Shown here: positions 1-8,200 of the stretch, piece by piece | Layout of the letters: every line of letters begins with the position of its first letter | Position numbering within the stretch: position 1 is the first letter of the stretch | Position numbers and translations under genes: made by a program | Notes under the pieces: model-generated | Told to the model about the DNA's origin: nothing | Database searches by the model: none | Seen by the model: only the letters and a program-made list of their open reading frames with translations | NCBI GenBank assembly: GCA_016934645.1 | Contig: JAFGSL010000536.1 | Span: forward strand, 1 to 8,710 | DNA length: 8,710 nucleotides | Origin: Anaerolineae bacterium | GTDB taxonomy: Bacteria > Chloroflexota > Anaerolineae > B4-G1 > SLSP01 | Direction: 5' to 3'

Positions 1-2
1 AA

Positions 3-132
3 GCGGGAATCCACTCCTGCACAGACGACTGTCATTCCCGCGAAAGCGGGAATCCACTCCTGCACAGACGACTGTCATTCCCGCGAACGCGGGAATCCAC
101 TCCTGCACAGACGACTGTCATTCCCGCGAAAG
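3..132. repeat. Tandem array of a 43-bp unit with a 20-bp palindrome
   Basis: Three tandem units begin at 3, 46 and 89, an exact 43-bp period. Each unit contains the arm GCGGGAAT, a constant spacer of about 23 bp, and the arm ATTCCCGC. Adjacent units therefore form palindromes at 34-53 and 77-96: ATTCCCGC, a GAAA or GAAC loop, then GCGGGAAT. The array begins inside a palindrome at the window edge and ends with a half palindrome at 120-127. Spacers are essentially identical between units, which rules out CRISPR. Known context: short GC-rich palindromes of this CATTCCCGCGAAAGCGGGAATCC type are dispersed REP-like repeats in many bacteria. Three tandem copies point to local slippage or duplication. 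The array probably extends upstream of the window. Confidence 0.9.
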
Positions 133-213
133 AACTTTCACAAACTAATCCAGTCACCGTACAGGTCAACGTAAACTCACTCCCATGTTTGTGAGGTAAG
201 CCTATATCTTTCC

Positions 214-270
214 TGCGCAAGAGAGAATCCATAGACATGGAAGTGGATTCCCGCTTTCGCGGGAATGACA
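214..270 (-). repeat. Inverted copy plus decayed half copy of the 43-bp palindromic unit
   Basis: A complete palindrome lies at 247-266 (ATTCCCGC, loop TTTC, GCGGGAAT), flanked by GTGG and GACA. This is the reverse complement of the units at 3-132. Just before it, 214-232 reads GCGCAAGAGAGAATCCAT, which aligns to GCGAAAGCGGGAATCCAC with several substitutions and looks like an eroded copy in the forward orientation. Together they bracket about 110 bp (133-240) that resembles no gene. Open reading frames across this area are products of the repeat. Confidence 0.75.
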
Positions 271-346
271 GCGTTGATAAGGCGCTACTCACACAAGAAC
301 CTGGCAGGAACATAGCAAGTTATGCGGTACTGCGCTTTTTGTTTTT

Positions 347-367
347 GCTGATAGCTGATAGCTGATT
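347..367. repeat. Heptanucleotide tandem repeat (GCTGATA)
   Basis: Three consecutive 7-bp units are seen: GCTGATA, GCTGATA, GCTGATT. The repeat lies in the gap upstream of the membrane-protein gene. Short period-7 repeats are known from cyanobacterial genomes as STRR elements. Here the role is unknown. A second period-7 array with a related GATTGA motif lies downstream of the same gene. Confidence 0.8.
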
Positions 368-541
368 GTTGAGCATCGACCGAATAAAACCACCACCAAC
401 CTCGTTAAAGACGTAGAAACCACAAGCTAAAGCGCTGCCGAAGTAGCCAGCGCCGCAATCATCCCGGGAATGGTGAGGTCTTGAGGCGAGTTGGTCATCG
501 AGAAATGGAATAGAAAGAAAGAAGGAAGGAAGGATAGAAAG
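368..541. other. Upstream region of the membrane-protein gene, purine-rich leader
   Basis: No convincing gene is present. A reverse-strand frame starting at 498 (MTNSPQDLTIPGMI...) lasts only 23 codons. It could be extended only by a frameshift near 430, and it lacks a ribosome binding site. The last 41 bases (501-541) are almost pure A and G on the + strand, broken only by two T residues before the final stretch and one near the end. I see no strong -35/-10 pair for the downstream gene, so its promoter is unassigned. Confidence 0.5.
524..534 (+). promoter_or_regulatory. Ribosome binding site of the membrane-protein gene
   Basis: GGAAGGAAGGA ends 7 bases before the ATG at 542 and contains repeated Shine-Dalgarno-like GGAAGG/AAGGA cores. 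It decides the start: the longer reading from the TTG at 491 would translate this purine tract as a Lys/Arg/Glu-rich stretch and has no ribosome binding site of its own. Confidence 0.75.
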
Positions 542-1672
542 ATGAAACACACTGAGATTTTGAAACGAAGCTGGCACACGATGTTACAGTACCGGGCGCT
601 GTGGTTCTTTGGCTTCATCCTGGCGCTGACCACTGTTTCAGGAAGCGCGGTCTGGCACGGCGGGCGTGACAATGACCATGACTACCGGCCACCCCAGACG
701 TCCCGCATGACGTTCGATGAAGATGCCCGGAGCGAGTGGCGCGAGGCCATGAAAACGGGCAACGCGGAGTTCGACCAGAAGATGGAGGAATTTGAGCAGC
801 GGTTCGCCAACGGCATTCCGGCCGATGTGAGAAACACGATCATCACGATCGCCATCGTGGCGGCTGCCATCTTCCTCGCCCTGGCCATCCTGGGCGTCAT
901 CGCGCGGTACGTCAGCGAGACATCGCTGATACGCATGGTGGACGATCACGAGGAAACTGAGAGCCAGAAAAGTGTTAGCCAGGGATGGAAGATGGGCTGG
1001 TCACGCACCGCGTGGAAGCTGTTTCTCATCGACTTGATGATCGATATCCCGGCGGCGCTGGCCTTCCTGCTCCTGTTCCTGGTGGCTGCTGCTCCGCTGC
1101 TGCTGTGGACGACAGGGGATATTGCGGCCGGGATCGTCGGCGCGCTGACGACAGGCGGCTTCTACCTCCTGCTGATCGTCCTGGCGATTGTCGCCGCCGA
1201 GGCGCTCAGGCTGCTGAAGCACTTTGCCCGGCGGGTATGCGCCCTCGACGAGCAGGGAGTAGCGGCATCGATTGGCAAAGGCTACGCCCTGGCCAGAGGG
1301 CACCTGAAGGATGTCGGGCTGATGTGGCTGGTCACCGTCGCGGTGCGCCTTGCCTGGCCATTCGCCCTGGTTCCCATTGTCCTCCTGCTGATGCTGGCCG
1401 GTTTGCTGGCGGGCGGCCTCATGGCGCTGATTGTCGGCGGGATCGCCACGCTGGTGACGAGCATAACGACTGCCTGGATCATCGGCGGCGTAACGGGTGG
1501 CGTCATCTTCATGCTGGTGCTGGTGCTGCCGCTCGTCCTGGTCGAGGGTCTGCGTGAAGTGTTCCTTTCGAGCACCTGGACGCTCACCTACCGCCAGCTG
1601 CGCGCCATGCCGCTCCCGGAGCCCGCGCCGGCGCCACAGGTTGGCCCCCAGGCCGAGCAGGCCGCCGCCTGA
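542..1672 (+). CDS. Polytopic membrane protein of unknown function
   Basis: The product has 376 residues and ends at TGA 1670-1672. ATG 542 is chosen because of the adjacent purine-rich ribosome binding site. The N-terminal motif MKHTEILKRSWHTML precedes a first hydrophobic segment (about 17-38, YRALWFFGFILAL). A hydrophilic, acidic, probably helical stretch follows (about 40-97, with FDQKMEEFEQRF). Further membrane segments lie at about 98-123, 159-188, 193-222 and several across 258-336, and the tail is Pro/Ala/Gln-rich (357-376). Between segments are amphipathic stretches such as LIRMVDDHEETESQKSVSQGWKMGW and ALRLLKHFARRVCALDEQGVAASIGKGYALARGHLKDVGLMW. This repeated layout (a basic SIGKGYALAR-type cytoplasmic helix before a membrane segment) resembles the membrane domains of GlpQ-like/DUF7544-type proteins, which are frequent and unnamed in Chloroflexota. 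No catalytic motif is visible. A terminator directly follows, so it is probably the last or only gene of its transcript. Confidence 0.85.
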   Translation: MKHTEILKRSWHTMLQYRALWFFGFILALTTVSGSAVWHGGRDNDHDYRPPQTSRMTFDEDARSEWREAMKTGNAEFDQKMEEFEQRFANGIPADVRNTIITIAIVAAAIFLALAILGVIARYVSETSLIRMVDDHEETESQKSVSQGWKMGWSRTAWKLFLIDLMIDIPAALAFLLLFLVAAAPLLLWTTGDIAAGIVGALTTGGFYLLLIVLAIVAAEALRLLKHFARRVCALDEQGVAASIGKGYALARGHLKDVGLMWLVTVAVRLAWPFALVPIVLLLMLAGLLAGGLMALIVGGIATLVTSITTAWIIGGVTGGVIFMLVLVLPLVLVEGLREVFLSSTWTLTYRQLRAMPLPEPAPAPQVGPQAEQAAA

Positions 1673-1698
1673 AGCTGAGCGATATGACACCTGCGTGA

Positions 1699-1731
1699 GG
1701 GATGGCCTCTGGTGAGAGGCCATCCCTTTTT
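1699..1731 (+). terminator. Intrinsic terminator of the membrane-protein gene
   Basis: A perfect 12-bp stem (GGGATGGCCTCT at 1699-1710 pairing with AGAGGCCATCCC at 1715-1726) has a GGTG loop and is followed by five T residues at 1727-1731. It begins 27 bases after the stop codon. This is a textbook rho-independent terminator. It separates the membrane-protein gene from the downstream giant gene. Confidence 0.93.
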
Positions 1732-1766
1732 GATTGACGATTGACGATTGATGATTGATGATTGCA
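1732..1766. repeat. Heptanucleotide tandem array (GATTGAC/GATTGAT)
   Basis: Five 7-bp units run without a break: GATTGAC, GATTGAC, GATTGAT, GATTGAT, GATTGCA. The array abuts the T tract of the terminator. A degenerate relative with GATTGAG/GATTGTC/GATTG steps is visible at about 2060-2080. No coding potential or function can be assigned. Confidence 0.88.
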
Positions 1767-1768
1767 CT

Positions 1769-1815
1769 CGTTCCTACGCTCTGCGTAGGAACGCGCACGG
1801 GGACGCTCCGCGTCC
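1769..1815. repeat. Dispersed palindromic repeat, two adjacent hairpins
   Basis: The first hairpin has an 11-bp perfect stem: CGTTCCTACGC (1769-1779), loop TCT, GCGTAGGAACG (1783-1793). The second has a 6-bp stem: GGACGC (1801-1806), loop TCC, GCGTCC (1810-1815). Their loops, TCT and TCC, are of the same type. Conceptual translation of this element gives VPTLCVGTRTGTLRV, a peptide familiar from spurious ORFs in several environmental bacterial genomes. That supports a dispersed, non-coding, REP/MITE-like element rather than a gene. Confidence 0.75.
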
Positions 1816-2134
1816 GGTCGGGAGCCGGGCCGCAGCGACGCCCTGCCTGGCGCCCGCGGAAGGGCAGCCTAACCAAACTCCTACCAAACCCGAACCTTCT
1901 CTGTATTTTCAAAATGAGACATTGTGTTTATAATCCCCTCAGTTTTTGCCGCAGTGAGCTGTGCGGCGACGTGAGCGCCGGGCCCGGAGCGCGTCTTTAT
2001 ACATTCCACCCTTCCCCATTAGCGACTCCTTTTCATGCCCTGCTGCGTTATGTATTGTGTGATTGAGTGATTGTCGATTGCTTTCGCCCTGTGCTTTTAA
2101 ACTGATCACCACAACCAAGAACTACCAACTACCC
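1816..2134. other. Intergenic leader region of the giant gene
   Basis: No gene is supported. Positions 1816-1870 are GC-rich and continue the palindromic element with imperfect repeats. The region 1871-1940 is AT-richer and carries a -10-like element. At 1948-1967 GCCGCA and TGCGGC can pair around an 8-base loop, and 1978-1987 contains the self-complementary CCGGGCCCGG. No riboswitch family is recognisable. Short frames crossing the region derive from the repeat and lack ribosome binding sites. Confidence 0.5.
1906..1934 (+). promoter_or_regulatory. Candidate sigma70-type promoter for the giant gene
   Basis: A perfect TATAAT lies at 1929-1934. TTTTCA at 1906-1911 matches TTGACA at four of six positions, with a 17-base spacer. 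Transcription would start near 1941 and leave a leader of about 210 bases before the ATG at 2149, with a possible hairpin at 1948-1967. It sits in the AT-rich part of the gap, downstream of the previous gene's terminator. The -35 match is weak and the assignment is by consensus only. Confidence 0.4.
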
Positions 2135-2140
2135 AAGGAG
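2135..2140 (+). promoter_or_regulatory. Ribosome binding site of the giant gene
   Basis: AAGGAG ends 8 bases before the ATG at 2149. The match is strong and the spacing near-ideal. The encoded N-terminus is a good signal peptide, so both lines of evidence agree on the start. Confidence 0.88.
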
Positions 2141-2148
2141 CCCCCCTC

Positions 2149-2250
2149 ATGTTTCTGCCCACCCGTCTTCTTAAGACCATGCACGGATTGTTAGCCTTTG
2201 CGCTTATTCTGCAACCCATCCTGATGGCCGTGCCAATCCCCGCGTACGCG
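2149..2250 (+). other. Signal peptide of the giant protein
   Basis: Residues 1-34 comprise a short basic n-region (R6, K9), a hydrophobic core LLAFALILQPILMAV and a c-region ending PAYA before RE, a good signal peptidase I site. There is no lipobox cysteine near the cleavage point, so secretion by Sec without lipidation is expected. The following 53 residues are rich in Ala, Pro and Val and look like a flexible linker. Confidence 0.85.
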
Positions 2251-5200
2251 AGGGAGGTGGCCCACGCCGCGCCCGCCGAAACGACACCGGTGGTGGCAGC
2301 CGGCCCTGCCTACCCCGCAGCGGCCCCTGCCGGGCCGCTGGTGGTGAGGGAGCCGGTGGAGAGTGATGTACTTGCCACTACTGCGCAAAATGCCGCTGTA
2401 CCTGGACAACTAGATGCTACCTTTGGTGGTAATGGCATCGTCACCACCGATTTAGGTGTGTGGGATGCACAATGGGCTTGCGTTGCCATCCAGCCAGATG
2501 GCAAGATAGTAGCTGCCGGAACAGTGCAGAATGGTGATGGTGACTTTGACACTAGCTTTGCAGTGGCACGCTATAACACTGATGGGACGCTCGATACCAC
2601 TTTCGACATCGATGGTATAGCCATCACCACTTTTCAGCCAGGGTATAATGTCGCCCATGCAATTGCTATTCAGCAGGACGGTAAGATCATCGTTGCTGGA
2701 GACTATATGTCTCCACAGGATTCATCTTTTATGGTGGTTCGCTATAATACTGATGGGACGCTTGATACTTCTTTTGGCGTTGATGGCATTGTCACCACCA
2801 GCGCTGGGGAAAAAGCTAATGCGGTTGCCTTCCAGTCGAATGGCAAGATTGTGGTGGCTGGTTCTTCCAGCAATGAGGATGGTGACAGAGCAATAGTGGT
2901 TCGTTACAACGCCAATGGGTCGCTAGATACCTTTTTTGGCTCCGGCGGCATCGCGATCACCGATATCGAAGAGACCAATAATATCACCAGCATAGCTATC
3001 CAGCCCGACGGTAAAATCGTCGCTGGTGGAGAAAAGGATCTTCTCAACTCCGGTGGTCAATTCATCTTGTACCGTTACACTCCATACGGGCGTTTGGATA
3101 CAACTTTTGGCACTAATGGTATTGTCACTACCGACTTCAACCCAGGTGGTGTGTCGTCTACTGCCGGTATTGAGGCCATTGTTCTGCAGGGTGACGGTAA
3201 AATCATCGCTGTTGGGCCTTGTGGTGGTTATGCCGAAAGCTACGATATAGCGTTGGCGCGTTACAACACTGATGGGGCACTCGATGCGTCCTTTGGCACA
3301 AACGGGACAGTGATCACTGATTTTGGGACAGCACTATGGGTTTGGCCTCGTGACATTGTGCTTCAGTCGGATGACAAAATCTTGATCGCCGGAATCGTCG
3401 CAGACTTTGTAAATGATTCTGACATTATGGTGAGCCGTTATAATTCTGATGGTTCGCTCGATACCACTTTTGCTAACAGTGGTATCGTTACCACTGATGT
3501 TAACTCAGTTTATGACGGCGCTCATGGCATTGCTCTCCAATCAGATGGGAAGCTCGTCGTCGCGGGCTACGCCGAAGGTGATCTCGCATTGGCTCGTTAC
3601 CATACCGGCTCGCCCGCCAACGAGTATGTATCGAATACCTGGACATGGGTCAGTGGCTCAGATGTTGCTGATCAGCCCAGCGTCTATGGCACAAAAGGGA
3701 TCCCTCACCCTGCCAATGTGCCAGGTGCGCGAATGAGTAGTGTTACGTGGACGGACACGCGCGGACACCTGTGGCTTTTTGGAGGAGGCGATTCCAACAA
3801 CGTAGGTTGGATAGTGCCGACAATGAACGACCTGTGGGAATACGATGGGGGCAACTGGACCTGGGTCAGTGGGACGGACATCAAAGATCAGCCTGGGATC
3901 TATGAGGACGGCGATCCCTCCAAGAATATGCCAGGCGCTCGATGGGAGAGTGCTTCCTGGATTGATGCGGAAGGGAATCTGTGGCTCTTTGGTGGAGAAG
4001 GAAAAGACAGTCGTAACCCTCCCCCTGCCCTTAGCTATCCCTATCTAAATGATCTATGGAAGTTTAATAGAGACAATTTGACCTGGACCTGGGTCAGCGG
4101 CTCGAAGATTGGCGGTCAACGTGGCATTTATGGCAGTAAAGGGGTAGCACATCCCAACAACGTGCCTGGCGCACGGACGGGTAGCGTCTCGTGGATGGAT
4201 GCAAAGGGCCATTTCTGGCTCTTTGGAGGACGGGGCTGCGACAATTCCGGTCCCTGCAGTGTGAGCTTGAATGACCTGTGGAAATACGATGGGGTCAACT
4301 GGATGTGGGTCAGCGGGTCGGGCGTCGGTGAGCAGCCTGGCGTCTACGAGGACAGCGATCCTTCCGAGAACGTGCCGGGCGCTCGTTACAACAGTGTCTC
4401 GTGGACAGATGCGGAGGGTCATTTCTGGCTCTTTGGTGGCCTTGGTTTCGATAGTGTGGGGCACGAGGGACTTTTGGACGACCTGTGGAAGTACGATGGG
4501 GTCAACTGGACCTGGGTCAGCGGGTCAAAAATCGCCGATCAGCCTGCCAACTATGGTGCCAAGGGCGTGCCTTCCTCCATCAACACACCAGGTAGCCGGT
4601 TCGATAGTGTCTCTTGGGTGGATGCGATGGGACACTTGTGGCTCTTTGGGGGCTTAGGAACTGTCAATGACGATTCTCCTCCTGGTGGCCGCTGTGAACT
4701 GAATGATCTGTGGAAGTATGATGGAGAAAATTGGACGTGGGTCAGTGGATGGAATGGGTGCGCGCAGATCGGCGTTTATGGTACAAAGAAGATGCCTTCT
4801 CTTTACAACGTGCCAGGTGCGCGACTCTTCGGAAGTGTCTCCTGGATGGATGTGGAAGATCACTTCTGGCTCTTTGGTGGACTTGGTTTCGACAGCACTG
4901 GCGATGAAAGTTTTCTAAACGATCTATGGCAATACGACCTATCTGGGTCGGGCATTCAACCCTTCCCACCCCTCCCCTCCGGCCAAACCGCCGGCGTCCG
5001 CGAAGCCGACTACAACTTCGACAATTACGGCGCCTACACCCAGGGGCAGGTGGGCGCCGACCCGATCAACACCCGCACCGGCAAGCTCACCGATTACGAG
5101 GTTGACCTCTCCATCCCGACACTGGCCGGGGCGCTTTCTTTCGAGCGCAGCTATTCGAGCGTCAACGCCCGCGCCGTGGCTGATGGCGATCTGGCAGCAG

Positions 5201-8200
5201 GCGCGCTCAGCCCCGGCTGGAACCACAATTACGAGGTGCATCTCATTCTCCCCACCGCGCCCGATACCCGCGTCGAGCTGTACACCGCCGGTGGGAACCG
5301 GCTGGGCTTTACCGATAACGGCGATGGCACCTTCGACCCGGAGCCCGGCGTGGGCGGGACGCTCACCTACAACGCCACCGCCGGCGAGTTTGTCTACCGC
5401 AGCACCGCCGATATCGGCTACACATTCGATGAGGAAGGGGTGCTCCAGCGCATCGATGACGGCATGGGGCACGAGTTGATACTCAGGTACGATGCCGCCG
5501 GCCTGCTCACCGAGGTCTACTCCCCCGATTCGCTGCGGGCGTTGTTCTTTGGCTACAACGATGAAGACCCGCCCCAGCTGGACGAGGTGCGGACAGCCGT
5601 CGTCCAGAGCGACGGGACGTGGGTCAGTGACCTGGCGCAGTCGGTGAGCTTCACCTACAGCCCCGGCGGCGACCTGGCGACGGTCACCGATGTCAATGAG
5701 GATATCTGGGGCTACGAATACGAAGACCCCGATCACCCTCACTTCCTGACTGCCCGCATCGACCCCAACGACGATCTGCTGGTCGCCATCGAGTATGACG
5801 ACGATGGGCGGGCCGAGCGCGAGTTCAACAACGCAGGGGAGACCCTCGTCGAGCTGACCTACACGGCGAATGACGTCACGACCATCGATTACGGGCAGAA
5901 TGGCGTGGGCGGCAGCGTCATCCACGAGTACAGCACCGGCGGCGTGCTGCGTCTCGTGACCGACGGCGCGGGCGGCGTCACCGAATACGGCTACGATCCG
6001 GACAACTTCCGCGCGAGCTCGGTCATCGATCCCAACAACAACGAGACCACCATGACGTGGAGTGACGACGGGGCCGACCTGGAGATCGTCGAGGATGCTG
6101 AGGGCAACGAGACCACCACGACGGTCGACGACCGCCACAACCCCACGCTGGTGACCAACCCCGACGAAACGCAGACACGCTTCGTCTACAATGGAGACGG
6201 CAGCGCCACCAACCCGCTCACCGGCTCGCCGATTGGCAACAGTGCCTGGGACGAAGACGTGCTGCTCTTGCGCATCGACAACTACGTGGACGGCTCAAGC
6301 GCCCTCGATGCCAACCGGGTCACCTCCTACGAATACAACGGCCAGAGCCTGCTGGTGGAGGTCACCCGGCCCGACGGCACGGCCACCTGCACCACCTACA
6401 CCGATATCCTCGATGCGTCCCCCGCGGGCCTGCCGGAAAAGGTGACGGAGAACTGCACCAGCGACCCCAACGTGCCGGGCGCGCATGCCATCACCACTTA
6501 CACTTACGATGCCCTGGGCCGGGTGGAGACCGCCACCGACCCCATTGAGCGGGTGACTCTGTATCGCTACTTCGACGATGACGACCTGGCCGACGAGGTC
6601 ATCAGTAACTACGATGGCAGCGATCTCAACAATGCGAATAACTACTACAAGGGCGGCGTCTACAACCTCTCGACGCGCACCTACCGCGATAAGCTGGGCC
6701 GGGCCTATGCCACCGTCGCCAACTACTACAACCCCTTTGGCGAAAGTCTGACGGCCGATGAGATCGGCGCCGGGCTGCTGATTGGACGCAACCTGGTCGA
6801 CCGCGTCTACTTCGATGCCGCCGGGCGGGTTGAGACCCGCGTCACGAACTTCGTCGACGACCTGGTGGAGGGCGACACCACCCCACCGAGCTTCGACCCC
6901 GCTTCCCCCGACCGCAACCTGGTCACCCGCACCGTCTATGACGGCGCCGGGCGGGTCGTGGCGACCATCGACAATTACTATCGCGGCGATGCATCGCAAT
7001 CCTTCGACCTGAACGGCGATGCGGTTGGAGGCGTCGTCACGCTCGAAATCTCGACCACGGAAACCCAGTACAACCAGATCACGCGCATCACCTACGATGC
7101 TGCCGGACGCGTCCAGACCACCACCGCGGCGGCCTGGCCGGAGCAGCAGCCTTTCTACCATCCGCCTTCCTACCAGCAGAGGACATACAACCTGGTCTCG
7201 GCCAACGCCTACGACCTTGCGGGCAACGTCATCGCATCGATCAGCAACTACGATCCCACCCTGACGGATGGCAACAGCAACGCCCTCACCGCCTCGATCG
7301 CGCTCAGCCCGGACGAGGCGCCGGTCACGCTGATCATCGACCCCGACACGCCCGACCGTAACGTCATCGCCTGCGCCACCTACGATGAGATCAACCGGCC
7401 GTACCTCACAAGGTCGGCCTGCGTGCCGGGCAACCCAACCGATTACCTGGAGAGGGATGGCGGCCTCTACAACCTGCCAACACGCGCCTACTACGACGAG
7501 ATGGGCCGCGTCTACGCCACGGTGGACAACTACGAGCGCGCCCCCGGCGGCGATCTCATCCTGACAACCGAGCGCAACTTCATCACCCGCACTTACTATG
7601 ACGGCCTGGGCCGGGTGACGGCCACGGTGGCGAACTACAATGTGGAGGTCTTCGACCTGGACGATCAGACCTTGCCGGACTACAACCCGGGCCTACCCGA
7701 CTACAACCTGATCACCCGTATTCTGTACGATAACAGGGGCTACCCGGTGGCGACCATCTACAACCCGGAGGCCGCCGGCGACCTGCCGACCCAGGCTGAA
7801 GTCGCGGGCAGCGCATCTGATGTCAACCTGGTCACCGTCACACACTACAACGCCATCGGCCAGCCGGATTGGACGGCTGCGAACTACGTGGGCGAGATCG
7901 ATGAGTTGCTTGACATCCCCGCGGACGCCGGGCCGCCGGCTTTCGTCCCCCCTGCCTGGAACCTGGTCAGCAAGGCTGCCTACGATGAGCTGGGCCGCCA
8001 AGTCGAGGCCACCATCACCCGCGATGCAGGCTCGGAGCCGCGCGTGGCCCGAACCACTCTCGACGATCTGGGACGGACAACCCAGACCGTGCTCAACTAC
8101 CAGCCTGGCGCGCCCGCTGCCCCAGACATCAACGTGACGACCGGCATGGCTTACGGCAACCTGGGGCGCATCGTGACCGTGACCGGCCCGACCGGCCAAT

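Noticed and set aside
3..132. Possible CRISPR array (regular 43-bp repeats)
   Set aside because: Repeat and spacer are both identical between units. A CRISPR array requires unique spacers, and the palindrome is of REP type.
32..313. Reverse-strand 93-codon frame
   Set aside because: It is a translation of the palindromic repeats (SFPRKRES and RVRGND peptides), which are typical of spurious ORFs.
427..577. Small reverse-strand protein MTNSPQDLTIPGMIAALATSAAL, possibly continued as ALACGFYVFNEVGGGFIRSML after a frameshift
   Set aside because: It has no ribosome binding site, is only 23 codons before a stop, and continuation needs a +1 shift. It could be a decayed gene but there is no family match to support it.
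1001..1912. Reverse-strand 303-codon frame opposite the membrane-protein gene
   Set aside because: It runs antisense to a well-supported gene, is Gln/Arg/His-rich with no domain logic, and crosses the terminator and repeats.
1748..2066. Two short + strand frames over the intergenic repeats
   Set aside because: They encode the VPTLCVGT-type repeat peptide, lack a ribosome binding site and overlap the promoter region.
3640..4947. Kelch block as a galactose-oxidase-type enzyme
   Set aside because: Only the structural kelch motifs are visible. I could not identify the copper-ligand set or the Cys-Tyr cofactor pair, so only a binding role is proposed.
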